This document shows positions 56,273 to 64,000 of a stretch of DNA of 64,000 nucleotides, piece by piece (position 1 is the stretch's first letter; every line of letters begins with the position of its first letter). This stretch comes from Pacificibacter marinus (GTDB taxonomy: Bacteria > Pseudomonadota > Alphaproteobacteria > Rhodobacterales > Rhodobacteraceae), in the NCBI RefSeq assembly GCF_018860665.1, contig NZ_JAHKPK010000005.1, positions 21,331-85,330 on the forward strand, read 5' to 3'. The translations under genes and the position numbers were made by a program. The notes under the pieces are model-generated. The model was not told where the DNA came from and did not search any database. It saw only the letters and a program-made list of their open reading frames with translations.

Positions 56273-58106
56273 CGCTGAGATACATGAACGACAACTCGGG
56301 TTGACTGTTGCGCCCTTTGCCGGTGAAACCCCGGCAAGCATCGTTTCGCGGATCGCGGCGAGAAACGCGATCTCTCCTCGGAACCTATGCTCGGATTTGG
56401 GGCTGAGGTGGCCGTTCCTCTGCTCTGGATATCCAGAGCAGTTGTCCGGACTCGCCGATGTAGCAGGGCTCAAGCTCGCGAACCTGAAGCAATGGAATCC
56501 GGAAAAGATCGGGATCGGACGCTACCGGGTCGGGCTGACCCGAAGCAGCACTGGTGTCTTTCGACGCACGGCGACGCGGGTCTGTCCAGTCTGTATCGAA
56601 CAGGCGTTAGAAAAAGACGGACGCCATGGTGCACATCAGCTTCTGGAATGGAACGTCATGTGTTTGCACGGCTGTGAACACCACAAGGTGCCTCTTGTTG
56701 AGCTCCCTCGTGCTGGAACCTCACACGAAACCTACGACGTCGTCGCTCAGATTGCCCGGTACAGCGACGCTGTGAAAAAGGCTGCAGATGCGGGCCCGAA
56801 AATTGCTCCTACCGCATTCGAGGTGTACGTGAGGCAGAGGATCAACCATGGTCCGCGGCGCGATTGGCTAGGCGAGCTAGAGCTTAGTCAATTGCATGGC
56901 GCTTGCTTGAGTCTTGGAGCCGCGATCTGTGGATCGCCCCTTTCAAGTCCTGAAACTACCAATTCCGATCTAGAACGTGAGTTCTGCGCGGAGGGGCTTA
57001 GCGTTCTATCCGCTGGTCCAGACAGTTTGATGATGTGCATGGAGGGGCTGAAATCTCGACCCGGCGCTCGGCGTTCTTATTTCTCGACAGACCTTGGGCC
57101 ATTTTATTCCTGGATACGAGCCGCGCATGGTGACGCGGAGGTCAAGTCCATCGTTGATAGCGTCCATGCGTTTGCAGTCCGAAACTACACGATGAAACCC
57201 AAGAAGCGCGTGTTGGGTAGGCCGGTGCCAGCCGTTCAACGCATGTCATTTGAAACGGCCCGTGAACAGTCGGGGCTTAGTGTGGGGTTCCTTAAGCGGC
57301 TGATCAGTCACGTTGATAATCTCTCTGAGGCACCGTCCGCAGCGCTGACGGAAACAACGCCTGATCAGTTGTCCAGGGCGATTAATTTCTGGGGTGGGCT
57401 GCGAAATCTCAAATCCACGGCAGTAGCACTGAATGTGCTTCCGACGCAGGTGAAGGGGCTGATCGAAAGGGGGATGTTGCGCTCGATCCGGTTTGGAACC
57501 GCGCTGCGCTATGTCCTCGCTGAGGATGTGGACCGGCTTTTAGCAGAAGTGGCTGCCTTGCCTGAGCTGCCCGATGTCGGGGCCTTCCTTCCGCTTCGTG
57601 ATCATTGCCAAAATCAGCGCATTGGACTGGTTCGTCTGATCACTCTCTGGCGGGAGGGCAAGGTCGGCGGTTTTGTCCGGGGGGCAGACGCGATAGGACT
57701 TCAGGCGATTTATGTGCCGCAAGATGTGGACGTTGGTGTGCGCGACACCCCGACCGCCACGCGAGACCTTACGCCGCTGGAAACCGCAGCCTACCTGAAA
57801 ATAGGGGTCGGAGCCATTCGGGCGCTGCGGGATGCGGGTTACCTTGGTCACGCGAAACGCCTCAACGCAGATACCAATCATCGTCATTCCCTGATAACCC
57901 AATCCAGTATTCGGGAATTTGAGACGCGTTTTCTCACGCTTGGACAGCTTGCCGCGTCGGCGCGGGTTGCCCCAATACATTTGGCGCGGCGGCTGGATAG
58001 GGAAGGGGTCCCGACAGTCACCTGCCGTGGCCGACACGTTCGCGTCTACGAGCGATCGCAAGTTGCAGAGCATGAGGTTGTCGCAAGGAGCATCAGCAAT
58101 GGATGA
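56262..58106 (+). CDS. tniQ: TniQ-family target-selection protein (TniQ-2)
   Basis: The 614-residue protein starts at ATG 56,262, overlapping the tnsC stop, near MMRDAEIHERQLGLTVAPF. The zinc-binding core is RVCPVCIEQALEKDG followed by CLHGCEHHKV. It has an extended C-terminal half with repeated HTH-like segments (LGQLAASARVAPIHLARRL), unlike short TniQ of CRISPR-associated elements and closer to a TnsD-like targeting protein. It aligns with TniQ-1 at the N terminus. Its stop overlaps the small gene downstream by eight bases. Confidence 0.88.
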   Translation: MMRDAEIHERQLGLTVAPFAGETPASIVSRIAARNAISPRNLCSDLGLRWPFLCSGYPEQLSGLADVAGLKLANLKQWNPEKIGIGRYRVGLTRSSTGVFRRTATRVCPVCIEQALEKDGRHGAHQLLEWNVMCLHGCEHHKVPLVELPRAGTSHETYDVVAQIARYSDAVKKAADAGPKIAPTAFEVYVRQRINHGPRRDWLGELELSQLHGACLSLGAAICGSPLSSPETTNSDLEREFCAEGLSVLSAGPDSLMMCMEGLKSRPGARRSYFSTDLGPFYSWIRAAHGDAEVKSIVDSVHAFAVRNYTMKPKKRVLGRPVPAVQRMSFETAREQSGLSVGFLKRLISHVDNLSEAPSAALTETTPDQLSRAINFWGGLRNLKSTAVALNVLPTQVKGLIERGMLRSIRFGTALRYVLAEDVDRLLAEVAALPELPDVGAFLPLRDHCQNQRIGLVRLITLWREGKVGGFVRGADAIGLQAIYVPQDVDVGVRDTPTATRDLTPLETAAYLKIGVGAIRALRDAGYLGHAKRLNADTNHRHSLITQSSIREFETRFLTLGQLAASARVAPIHLARRLDREGVPTVTCRGRHVRVYERSQVAEHEVVARSISNG

Positions 58107-58335
58107 TGAAGTCGAACGCTTGAAGTCTCTGCTGTTGCGGATGGCCGAGGTGAACGTGTCGTCTGATGTGTACAATGACCACCTAAGGGCGGTGTTGCTT
58201 CGCGTACTCTACCGCTTGAAGGTCAAAGAAGACCTGCGCAAGCGTCTGCGGTCACTTCAGGAGCAGGTTGGACGCATGAGGCCACCAGATCCAGACTTTG
58301 ACATGAAACGCTTCATGGATGAAAGTTGGGAGTAG
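58099..58335 (+). CDS. Small coiled-coil protein at the end of the tns operon
   Basis: The 78-residue protein starts at ATG 58,099 inside the end of tniQ-2 (eight-base overlap). It has heptad-like hydrophobics (VERLKSLLLRMAEVN, LRAVLLRVLYRLKVKEDLRK, LRSLQEQVGRM), predicted helical and able to form a coiled coil, and an acidic tail. No family was recognised. Tight coupling to tniQ-2 suggests an accessory transposition factor. Confidence 0.68.
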   Translation: MDDEVERLKSLLLRMAEVNVSSDVYNDHLRAVLLRVLYRLKVKEDLRKRLRSLQEQVGRMRPPDPDFDMKRFMDESWE

Positions 58336-58993
58336 TGGCGGGAGGTCATTTTGTTGCTAACTAGCTACGTCCGTCTGGCGAGGAAAATGGATCTCTCGGC
58401 CGGGCACAATGATAGATATGTAAATTTCGGCCCCAAAATGCCGTTCAGGAAGCGCGCAGCAGTTGACCGCTCCCAGCCCCTCCACGACCTTCGAGCCTCG
58501 GAACAGGCGCTGGCACAAAAGGGCGTATTCTGTTGAAAAACTCCCATACAGCGCGTTGATCCTAAAGTGGGCAGAACAAAATTCTGATTTACCCAAAGCT
58601 CAACGGCGCCACAGGGCTGCAATGAGCTCGTCGGGGAACGATTTCCCACTTTTTCAAAATTTGCAGATGCAGCAAAGAGTTTTTGGGCGGATTGCTGACA
58701 TTCGCTGCTTAGTAGATGAGCGTCAGCTGTACGGGATCTGCGTCCGCTGCCAAATAGCACCACCGAAGCTAGCCCAAGCTGTGAGGCCGAACTGAGCATC
58801 GCGGGGATCTGACCACCTTGGTACGACCTGAGCAACACAGCGGACGCTGACTTCCATCCAAATCGCTTTTATAGTGCGGAGGCCTCGAAGCGTCGGCATT
58901 ATCTCCTTGCGAGACGCAAATAAATGACGAAGTCTCGCTTCCATCTAGTCCTCAAGTTGCTATCATCGGGATGAGTTAGATAGGCGGCGTTAT
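58336..58993. other. Decayed intergenic region with an IS-end scar
   Basis: 658 bases without a credible gene. ATTCTGTTGAAAAAC at 58,527-58,541 equals the outer 15 bases of the IS1182 terminal repeat of this window but no transposase follows. Short frames across it are interrupted and lack family motifs, consistent with remnants of old insertions between the tns operon and the Gabija-like genes. Confidence 0.55.
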
Positions 58994-61072
58994 ATGTACC
59001 TTAAGAAAATTTCCATACGAAACTTTCGGCGATTGAAAGACGTTGACATTGATTTCGAAGAAAAAGAAACTGTCTTTGTAGGTCCAAACAATAGCGGCAA
59101 GACATCCGCCACCGCTGCGATTAGGAGCTTTCTAGGTAGCCGCGACTTCAAAATTCACGATTTCTCGCTTTGCTCCCTGACGGCCATCAATACATACGCC
59201 CCTACTGCTCCGATCCCCCATCCAAGTATCCAGCTTGATCTTTGGTTTCATATTGATCCTGATACAGTTGAGTTTGGAACAGTTTTTGCGCTAGCCACTG
59301 ACCTCTCGGGTGACTTTACGGAAATCGGTATTCGATGCTCCTTGGAGGTCGAGGATGCGGCCGAGCTTTGGACCAAGTATGATCAGGCATTCCCCGTCCA
59401 AGACGACGGGCAACGCAAGAGGAAGCTGGTAGATTTCCTGGCGCTAGAGGGAAATCTTAAGGCACACTTCAAGACCCGATACTACTCCCTTGAGAACAGC
59501 GGTGCGGGCGCTATCCCTACGCCTCTTGATCCAAACGAGGGGAGAAAGACGCTTCGATCATTGCTTCGTGTCGACTTCGTCGATGCACAGCGGAACATCG
59601 ACGACGAAAACGCCACCCGCAGCAATAAGCTCTCGGAGGCATTTGCTGCCTACTACCAGCGGAATTTGGAGCAAGCCGAAGCCGCTGAAGAAGCAGTCGC
59701 GGTGATCGAAGAGAACAACCAAAAACTGACGGCACACTATCATCAGCATTTTCAGCCCCTGATGGGCATCATCGCTGACTTGGGACTGCCCTCGCACAAC
59801 GATCGAGCGATGAAGATCGTATCCACGCTCAGCTCGGAAGTTGCTCTGCGCGGCAGCACCGAACTCTTCTATGTAGACGCCACATCCAGCCATGAGTTGC
59901 CAGAGGCCTATAACGGTCTCGGTTTCAAGAATCTGGTCTTCATGGCCATTCAGATCGACAACTTTTACAAGCAGTGGCGTGCAACCGACGAAAATCGTCC
60001 GCTTTGCCAGATGATCTTTGTCGAAGAGCCGGAAGTTCATCTGCATGCCCAAGTGCAGCAAACCTTTATCAAGCAAATGTGGAAGGTACTTACACAAGGT
60101 GCTGGCGACGAAGAGCCGCGTCCGCAACTCACTGTCACAACCCATTCGTCCCATGTGTTGGATGCGGTGGACTTCTCAAAAATTCGCTACTTCCGCCGCG
60201 TCGATTTGGATGATGAAGGCAATGGCAACACCTACCCAGGGTCGATCGTCAAAAGTCTGAAGGAATTCCGACCCGACGCAATCAATGTTGGCGATCTTGA
60301 GGTCGGTGTGCATGAGGCGCTGGCATTTCTAAAAAAGTATCTTCGGCTGACGCATTGTGACCTGTTCTTCGCCGACGCTGCAATTTTAGTCGAGGGGGCA
60401 GTTGAGAAATTACTGTTGCCAAAGATGATCGATCTGGCGGCAAGCGGATTGAACACGAAGTACATCACCATTCTTGAAGTTGGTGGCGCATACAGTATGC
60501 GCTTTGCAAAGCTTTTAGAGTTTCTGGGCATTCCGTATTTGGTCATCACGGATATTGACTCCGTCGATCCAGCCAACAGTCGAAAAGGATGTAAGGCAAC
60601 GGATGCAGGAGCCGTGACATCGAACGCTTCCATAAAGTACTTCTTCGATGGTAGCGATCTTGTCTCCGATTTGACGGCCAAGGCTGATGCCGATCATATC
60701 CAAGCAGACAATATGCGCTTCGTCTCTTACCAAAAAGCGGTTGTGATCGAGTACGGAGGAGCTCCTCAAAATTTTCACGGCAGGACGCTTGAAGAAGCTT
60801 TTGTCTATGAGAATCATGGACTTTTTTCCAGTGGCGCGCTGTCGATCGGAAAGGAAATACCTGCTGACGCGGCAGAGTTTCATCAGGTAGTATGGGAACG
60901 GATAAAGAGCTCTACATTTAAGAAGACTGAATTTGCCATGGATGTTTTGGCGCTTGATCCGCACGTTGAAGGCGCTGCGCCTTGGGCGGTTCCGGAATAC
61001 ATCGCAGTCGGTTTGCGCTGGCTCGAAGGTCGTGTAGGCGATCAGCCGGCTGCAGGAGAGTTGAATGCCTGA
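58994..61072 (+). CDS. gajA: Gabija-like OLD-family ATP-dependent nuclease
   Basis: The 692-residue protein has an N-terminal ABC-type ATPase (Walker A VGPNNSGKTSATAAI near residue 33; EEPEVHLHAQVQQT and VTTHSSHVLDAV later). It is followed by a Toprim nuclease domain (ILVEGAVEKLLLPKMIDLA and the DxD-like VITDIDSVDPANS). This is the class 2 OLD architecture of GajA. It exceeds the roughly 580 residues I recall for GajA. The start ATG 58,994 is followed by the conserved KKISIRNFRRLKDV opening. gajB-like overlaps its end by eight bases, so the two are coupled. Confidence 0.75.
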   Translation: MYLKKISIRNFRRLKDVDIDFEEKETVFVGPNNSGKTSATAAIRSFLGSRDFKIHDFSLCSLTAINTYAPTAPIPHPSIQLDLWFHIDPDTVEFGTVFALATDLSGDFTEIGIRCSLEVEDAAELWTKYDQAFPVQDDGQRKRKLVDFLALEGNLKAHFKTRYYSLENSGAGAIPTPLDPNEGRKTLRSLLRVDFVDAQRNIDDENATRSNKLSEAFAAYYQRNLEQAEAAEEAVAVIEENNQKLTAHYHQHFQPLMGIIADLGLPSHNDRAMKIVSTLSSEVALRGSTELFYVDATSSHELPEAYNGLGFKNLVFMAIQIDNFYKQWRATDENRPLCQMIFVEEPEVHLHAQVQQTFIKQMWKVLTQGAGDEEPRPQLTVTTHSSHVLDAVDFSKIRYFRRVDLDDEGNGNTYPGSIVKSLKEFRPDAINVGDLEVGVHEALAFLKKYLRLTHCDLFFADAAILVEGAVEKLLLPKMIDLAASGLNTKYITILEVGGAYSMRFAKLLEFLGIPYLVITDIDSVDPANSRKGCKATDAGAVTSNASIKYFFDGSDLVSDLTAKADADHIQADNMRFVSYQKAVVIEYGGAPQNFHGRTLEEAFVYENHGLFSSGALSIGKEIPADAAEFHQVVWERIKSSTFKKTEFAMDVLALDPHVEGAAPWAVPEYIAVGLRWLEGRVGDQPAAGELNA

Positions 61073-62909
61073 CCTACAGCCAACTGAAGCAGATATCCAA
61101 ATTGCCCAGTGCATCGGTGAGGAGACATCATTCGCGGTGATAGCTGGTGCTGGCTCTGGCAAGACCACGTCATTGATCGAAGCCCTCAAGAAAATTCGCG
61201 AAACACAAGGACGTCAGCTGCGAGAGCGTGGCCAGAATGTGGTTTGCATCACCTATACCAATCGGGCTGTGGATGTGATTTCCTCACGTTTGGGATTTGA
61301 CGAACTTTATACAGTTACGACCCTGCATGGGTTTCTTTGGGGTGAGGTATCTAGGTTTCAAACTCCTCTAAGAGAGGTATTGGCCGAACACGTTATTCCT
61401 GCCCATATCGAGAAGGCTCAACTAAACGACAATGGGGGAAGTTCGAAAAAGGCGATTTCTGCACGGAAGAAAATTGAACGTTTGCGCGCTGAGCTCGGGG
61501 AGCTTGTCGGGAATAATCCGCCAGTAAAATACGAAGAGACGACGGTAAGCGATTACTCGAAATGCGTACTCAACCATGATGACATCATAGATGTCGCCTC
61601 GCACCTAATCTCAACGAAGCCGATTCTTCAAAAAGGTCTTGGCTTTAAATACCCCTATATTTTCGTAGACGAAGCGCAAGACACTTTTCCGCAGGTGATG
61701 ACTGCGCTGAATTCTATTTGCGCCAGGGAAGGTCTCCCGATCATAGGGTATTTCGGCGACCCTATGCAACAAATCTATGACAAGCGTGCGGGAGACTTTA
61801 CCGGACCAAAAGGCTCAGTGACAATCGCAAAGCAAGAAAATTTCCGCTGCTCGGTCTCGGTCATCAATCTTCTCAATAAATTTAGGGACGATGTTGAACA
61901 ATTCCCGGCAGGTAAGAACGCGGATGTCGAGGGTAGTGTTGAAATCACTATTGCTCAGGCCCCCGATCCTGAGGGACCCAGAAAAACATACACGTCAGAG
62001 CAGCTTGATCAGGTGTCCGGCATGTTTCACCAAGCGCTGGAAAATTGGGAGTGGCAGGATATCCCGTCTGTGAAGAAGCTGTTCTTGGCTCGGCAAATGA
62101 TTGCAAGGCGGCTTAACTTTTCGACGCTCCATAGACTTTTTACTGGTGTTTACTCCTCGTCTCGATCGCAATCCGACTACGAAGATGGGACACACTATCT
62201 TCTAAAGCCTTTTGTCGAAGTAATTTATCCTCTTGTATTGGCCTCGACCAAAGGTGACCCAAAACGCGTTCTTGAAGTCTTGCGCCAAAAAAGTCCTGCG
62301 TTTTCTCCAGGTGGCGTCAACAAGGGGAAATCTCTTAAGGAAATGATCGGTCGTGCCGACGGGGTTTCCCAGAAGTTGGCTGAGTTGTGGGGTGGGGCGA
62401 CAACCAAGGATATTCTCAAATATTGCGAAGACAGCAGCTTGTTACCGATTTCGGATCGCCTTTCTTCGCAGCTAGGACGTAATGCGCGCGAAGGTTTCGA
62501 TGCCGAGAATGAGGACCATCAGCGCGACAAGGGAGACTGGCTGGTTGATGAATTCTTCAAAATGGATTGCAGCGAAATCGGCCCGTATGCTGAATTTCTC
62601 GATGAAAACTCCCCCTTCAGTACTCAGCATGGATCCAAGGGCGAAGAGTACCCAAACGTTTTGGTGATGATTGACGACATCGAAGCGTCTTGGAATACTT
62701 ACAGCTTTGGGAAGACGCTTACTCCTGGCACCGCTGGCGACCCTACTGAGCGTCAAGCTGAGCTAACCCGAAAATTGGCCTATGTTTGTTTTTCTCGTGC
62801 AGAGGAAAACTTGCGTATCCTCTTCTTCTCCCTAAAGCCGAAAGATGCCGGGCAGGAGTTGATTGATCGAGGTTTATTCAAAGAGGAGCAGATTTCTTAC
62901 ATTGATTAA
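61065..62909 (+). CDS. gajB: Gabija-like UvrD-family helicase
   Basis: The 614-residue superfamily 1 helicase has motif I VIAGAGSGKTTSLIEA, motif II YIFVDEAQDTFPQVM, motif V STQHGSKGEEYPNVLVM and motif VI YVCFSRAEENLRIL. In Gabija, GajB works with GajA in anti-phage defence by sensing nucleotide or DNA-end states. It starts inside the end of the nuclease gene. Its length is above the roughly 500 residues I recall for GajB, which with the long GajA suggests a divergent branch. Confidence 0.75.
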   Translation: MPDLQPTEADIQIAQCIGEETSFAVIAGAGSGKTTSLIEALKKIRETQGRQLRERGQNVVCITYTNRAVDVISSRLGFDELYTVTTLHGFLWGEVSRFQTPLREVLAEHVIPAHIEKAQLNDNGGSSKKAISARKKIERLRAELGELVGNNPPVKYEETTVSDYSKCVLNHDDIIDVASHLISTKPILQKGLGFKYPYIFVDEAQDTFPQVMTALNSICAREGLPIIGYFGDPMQQIYDKRAGDFTGPKGSVTIAKQENFRCSVSVINLLNKFRDDVEQFPAGKNADVEGSVEITIAQAPDPEGPRKTYTSEQLDQVSGMFHQALENWEWQDIPSVKKLFLARQMIARRLNFSTLHRLFTGVYSSSRSQSDYEDGTHYLLKPFVEVIYPLVLASTKGDPKRVLEVLRQKSPAFSPGGVNKGKSLKEMIGRADGVSQKLAELWGGATTKDILKYCEDSSLLPISDRLSSQLGRNAREGFDAENEDHQRDKGDWLVDEFFKMDCSEIGPYAEFLDENSPFSTQHGSKGEEYPNVLVMIDDIEASWNTYSFGKTLTPGTAGDPTERQAELTRKLAYVCFSRAEENLRILFFSLKPKDAGQELIDRGLFKEEQISYID

Positions 62910-63213
62910 ACGGCGCGGAATGCGAATTAATTTCTTTGCTTAACTATTTAGGGCGAGGTGCTGCAGGTGTTCAACGACTACGGCTCAGCTGTGAAGTTCG
63001 ACTTCCTCGCTGGTATGGGAAAGTGTTCGGCCTCGGGGCCAGCCGTGTCTGCATGGTAGTTGGGATGGGCCGCTGCTCGTGTCCCGAATGATGGCTATGG
63101 GCTATAGCGGTCATCTGCCGCGCCTGGCGTGAAGGTCAGCTCTGGGCCGATGCAAGCCTTCGAATTGTGGGTGACGACTTGCACTGGAATGCATCTTCGC
63201 GCAGTCTCACACG
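62910..63213. other. Intergenic region after the Gabija-like pair
   Basis: Some 300 bases with no gene or clear terminator; composition is mixed and GC-rich. It may contain remnants of a decayed gene. Confidence 0.35.
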
Positions 63214-63528
63214 ATGGAACTAATTTATCCAATCAACTTCGTAGGCCACGATGAGTGGATGTACAGTGGGTACGATCCGCGCCTGTCGCAAGGCGAGGTC
63301 ATTACTCGCGACGGTGAAATCATCGGCGCTTGGTGTGTCGTAGGCTATGATCCAGAGGATGAGTATTCTACCGGGCAGTTTGAATTTACGGCTATTGGGG
63401 AAGACGCTGTGAAGTTCACGGAAGGCTTTGCAATGCTTGATGTGCGAATGAGCCGGGGCTTTGCTTTGTCAACGCTGATAAGAACCATTAGGGAATGGTA
63501 CGAATCCAACAATACCGAAATCTCCTAA
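63214..63528 (+). CDS. Small hypothetical protein
   Basis: The 104-residue acidic protein starts MELIYPINFVGHDEWMYSGY and ends IREWYESNNTEIS. There is no signal peptide, membrane segment or recognised motif. A clear ribosome-binding site is not evident, so it is supported only by length and codon composition. Possibly a small cargo gene. Confidence 0.4.
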   Translation: MELIYPINFVGHDEWMYSGYDPRLSQGEVITRDGEIIGAWCVVGYDPEDEYSTGQFEFTAIGEDAVKFTEGFAMLDVRMSRGFALSTLIRTIREWYESNNTEIS

Positions 63529-64000
63529 CGACGCTTCATTGGTAAGAATGTCAGATAAGCAGGCTGCATTCGTAGATTTTCGGGTATTTAGCTAACGGCA
63601 GGTTTGGGCGGGAAGCGTCAGGAGACGTGATGGCAGACTGCTCGGGAACCACGCTCGCTCCCCTGTACATAGCGACCCTTCTTGCGCCTTGGTGCCGAAG
63701 GTCCGGTTGGGTCAGAAATGCTTGGCATTTGGGTCGGAATTGCATGGCACGGCCCATTGAGAAGATTCAGAAAATTCGTCGGGAAGAGTCGGAAATGTGC
63801 GGCATTCGACAATTCTTGTTGAACGTCACGCGAACCTGACCCAACCGTCACAGTTGGACCAAAAACGGGTTGTGAGGGCTTCAATGTAATGTCCGTCGTC
63901 ATATAAAATGGGGCATCAGAGCGGCTTGAGTATTGGAGGCTCTGGCTCGTTTGTGTGATTGATTATGCGGCTTGTTTCTGATGTTGCAAGCGGCGTTGTT
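63529..64000. other. Terminal non-coding stretch, possible transposase 3' end at the window edge
   Basis: No gene is visible up to about 63,960. The last 38 bases read on the minus strand as QRRLQHQKQAA followed by a stop (TTA at 63,963-63,965), which could be the C terminus of a transposase entering from the right, but it is too short to confirm. The predicted far end of the Tn7-like element was not seen here. Confidence 0.3.

Noticed and set aside
58365..58838. 157-codon minus-strand frame between the tns operon and Gabija-like genes
   Set aside because: It crosses the IS-end scar, has atypical composition and lacks any motif.
63541..63580. Right-hand transposon end at the TGTCAGATAAGC sequence
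   Set aside because: It shares only a short core with the left-end candidate, has the wrong orientation for an outer end and no repeated boxes.
40881..64000. CRISPR array or cas genes belonging to a CRISPR-associated transposon
   Set aside because: I saw no set of regularly spaced direct repeats and no cas-like protein. TniQ-2 is long, unlike the short CAST TniQ.

Overview
This is a 64 kb chromosomal segment from an alphaproteobacterium, most likely a marine Rhodobacterales/Roseobacter-group organism. The evidence is the combination of an AapJQMP amino-acid transporter, an ATP12-family chaperone gene, an RTX protein ending in a Hint domain, the rplO-secY-adk-rpsM-rpsK-rpoA-rplQ cluster followed by a LuxR/LuxI pair, and a short-lid adenylate kinase. 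Species cannot be named from the sequence alone.

Layout, core part (1-40.9 kb). 1-5.05 kb: a tightly coupled operon with an iron(III)/Fbp-like ABC transporter (end of the binding protein, fused double permease, ATPase), then a metallo-beta-lactamase-fold hydrolase, a histidine phosphatase and a HAD phosphatase. 5.05-6.17 kb: no convincing gene. 6.2-9.4 kb: an RTX-Hint secreted protein and a lysine-rich protein. 9.5-12.3 kb: two paralogous AraC-type regulators. 12.7-18.7 kb: a DUF1127 protein, then ribosomal, secretion and RNA polymerase genes broken up by hairpins. 19-20.2 kb: LuxR and LuxI quorum-sensing genes. 20.3-24.5 kb: rarA, crcB, an RluC-type pseudouridine synthase, a HAD hydrolase and an ATP12 chaperone. 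24.8-29.3 kb: aapJQMP. 29.4-36.8 kb, minus strand: sixA-like, argB, engB, yidC, a GGDEF/EAL protein, ttcA, yidD, rnpA, rpmH. 37-40.7 kb: a TVP38-type membrane protein with a mercuric-reductase-like flavoprotein, then an orphan histidine kinase. The core ends with tRNA-Arg(ACG) at 40,804-40,880.

Accessory part (40.9-64 kb). Immediately downstream of the tRNA lies what I read as a Tn7-like transposon whose right end is outside the window. A first TniQ-family gene sits 157 bp past the tRNA. A second TniQ closes a tnsA-tnsB-tnsC-tniQ operon at 52.4-58.3 kb. That operon is preceded by a divergent pair of regulators: an XRE protein with C-terminal membrane segments, and a small Ner-like protein. 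Between the regulators lies a perfect 32-bp palindrome. Cargo includes a secreted SNase-like protein and an Excalibur protein, an McrA-like HNH endonuclease, genes of unknown function, a nucleotidyltransferase coupled to a DUF6602-type nuclease-like protein, a damaged HNH gene, an IS1182-family insertion, and a Gabija-like OLD-nuclease/UvrD-helicase pair. No CRISPR array or cas gene was seen.

The most interesting material is the combination of two TniQ proteins, the membrane-XRE/Ner control region, and the uncharacterised nucleotidyltransferase/DUF6602 pair. The coding calls rest on recognisable motifs. Functions of the cargo genes and the element's boundaries are inference.
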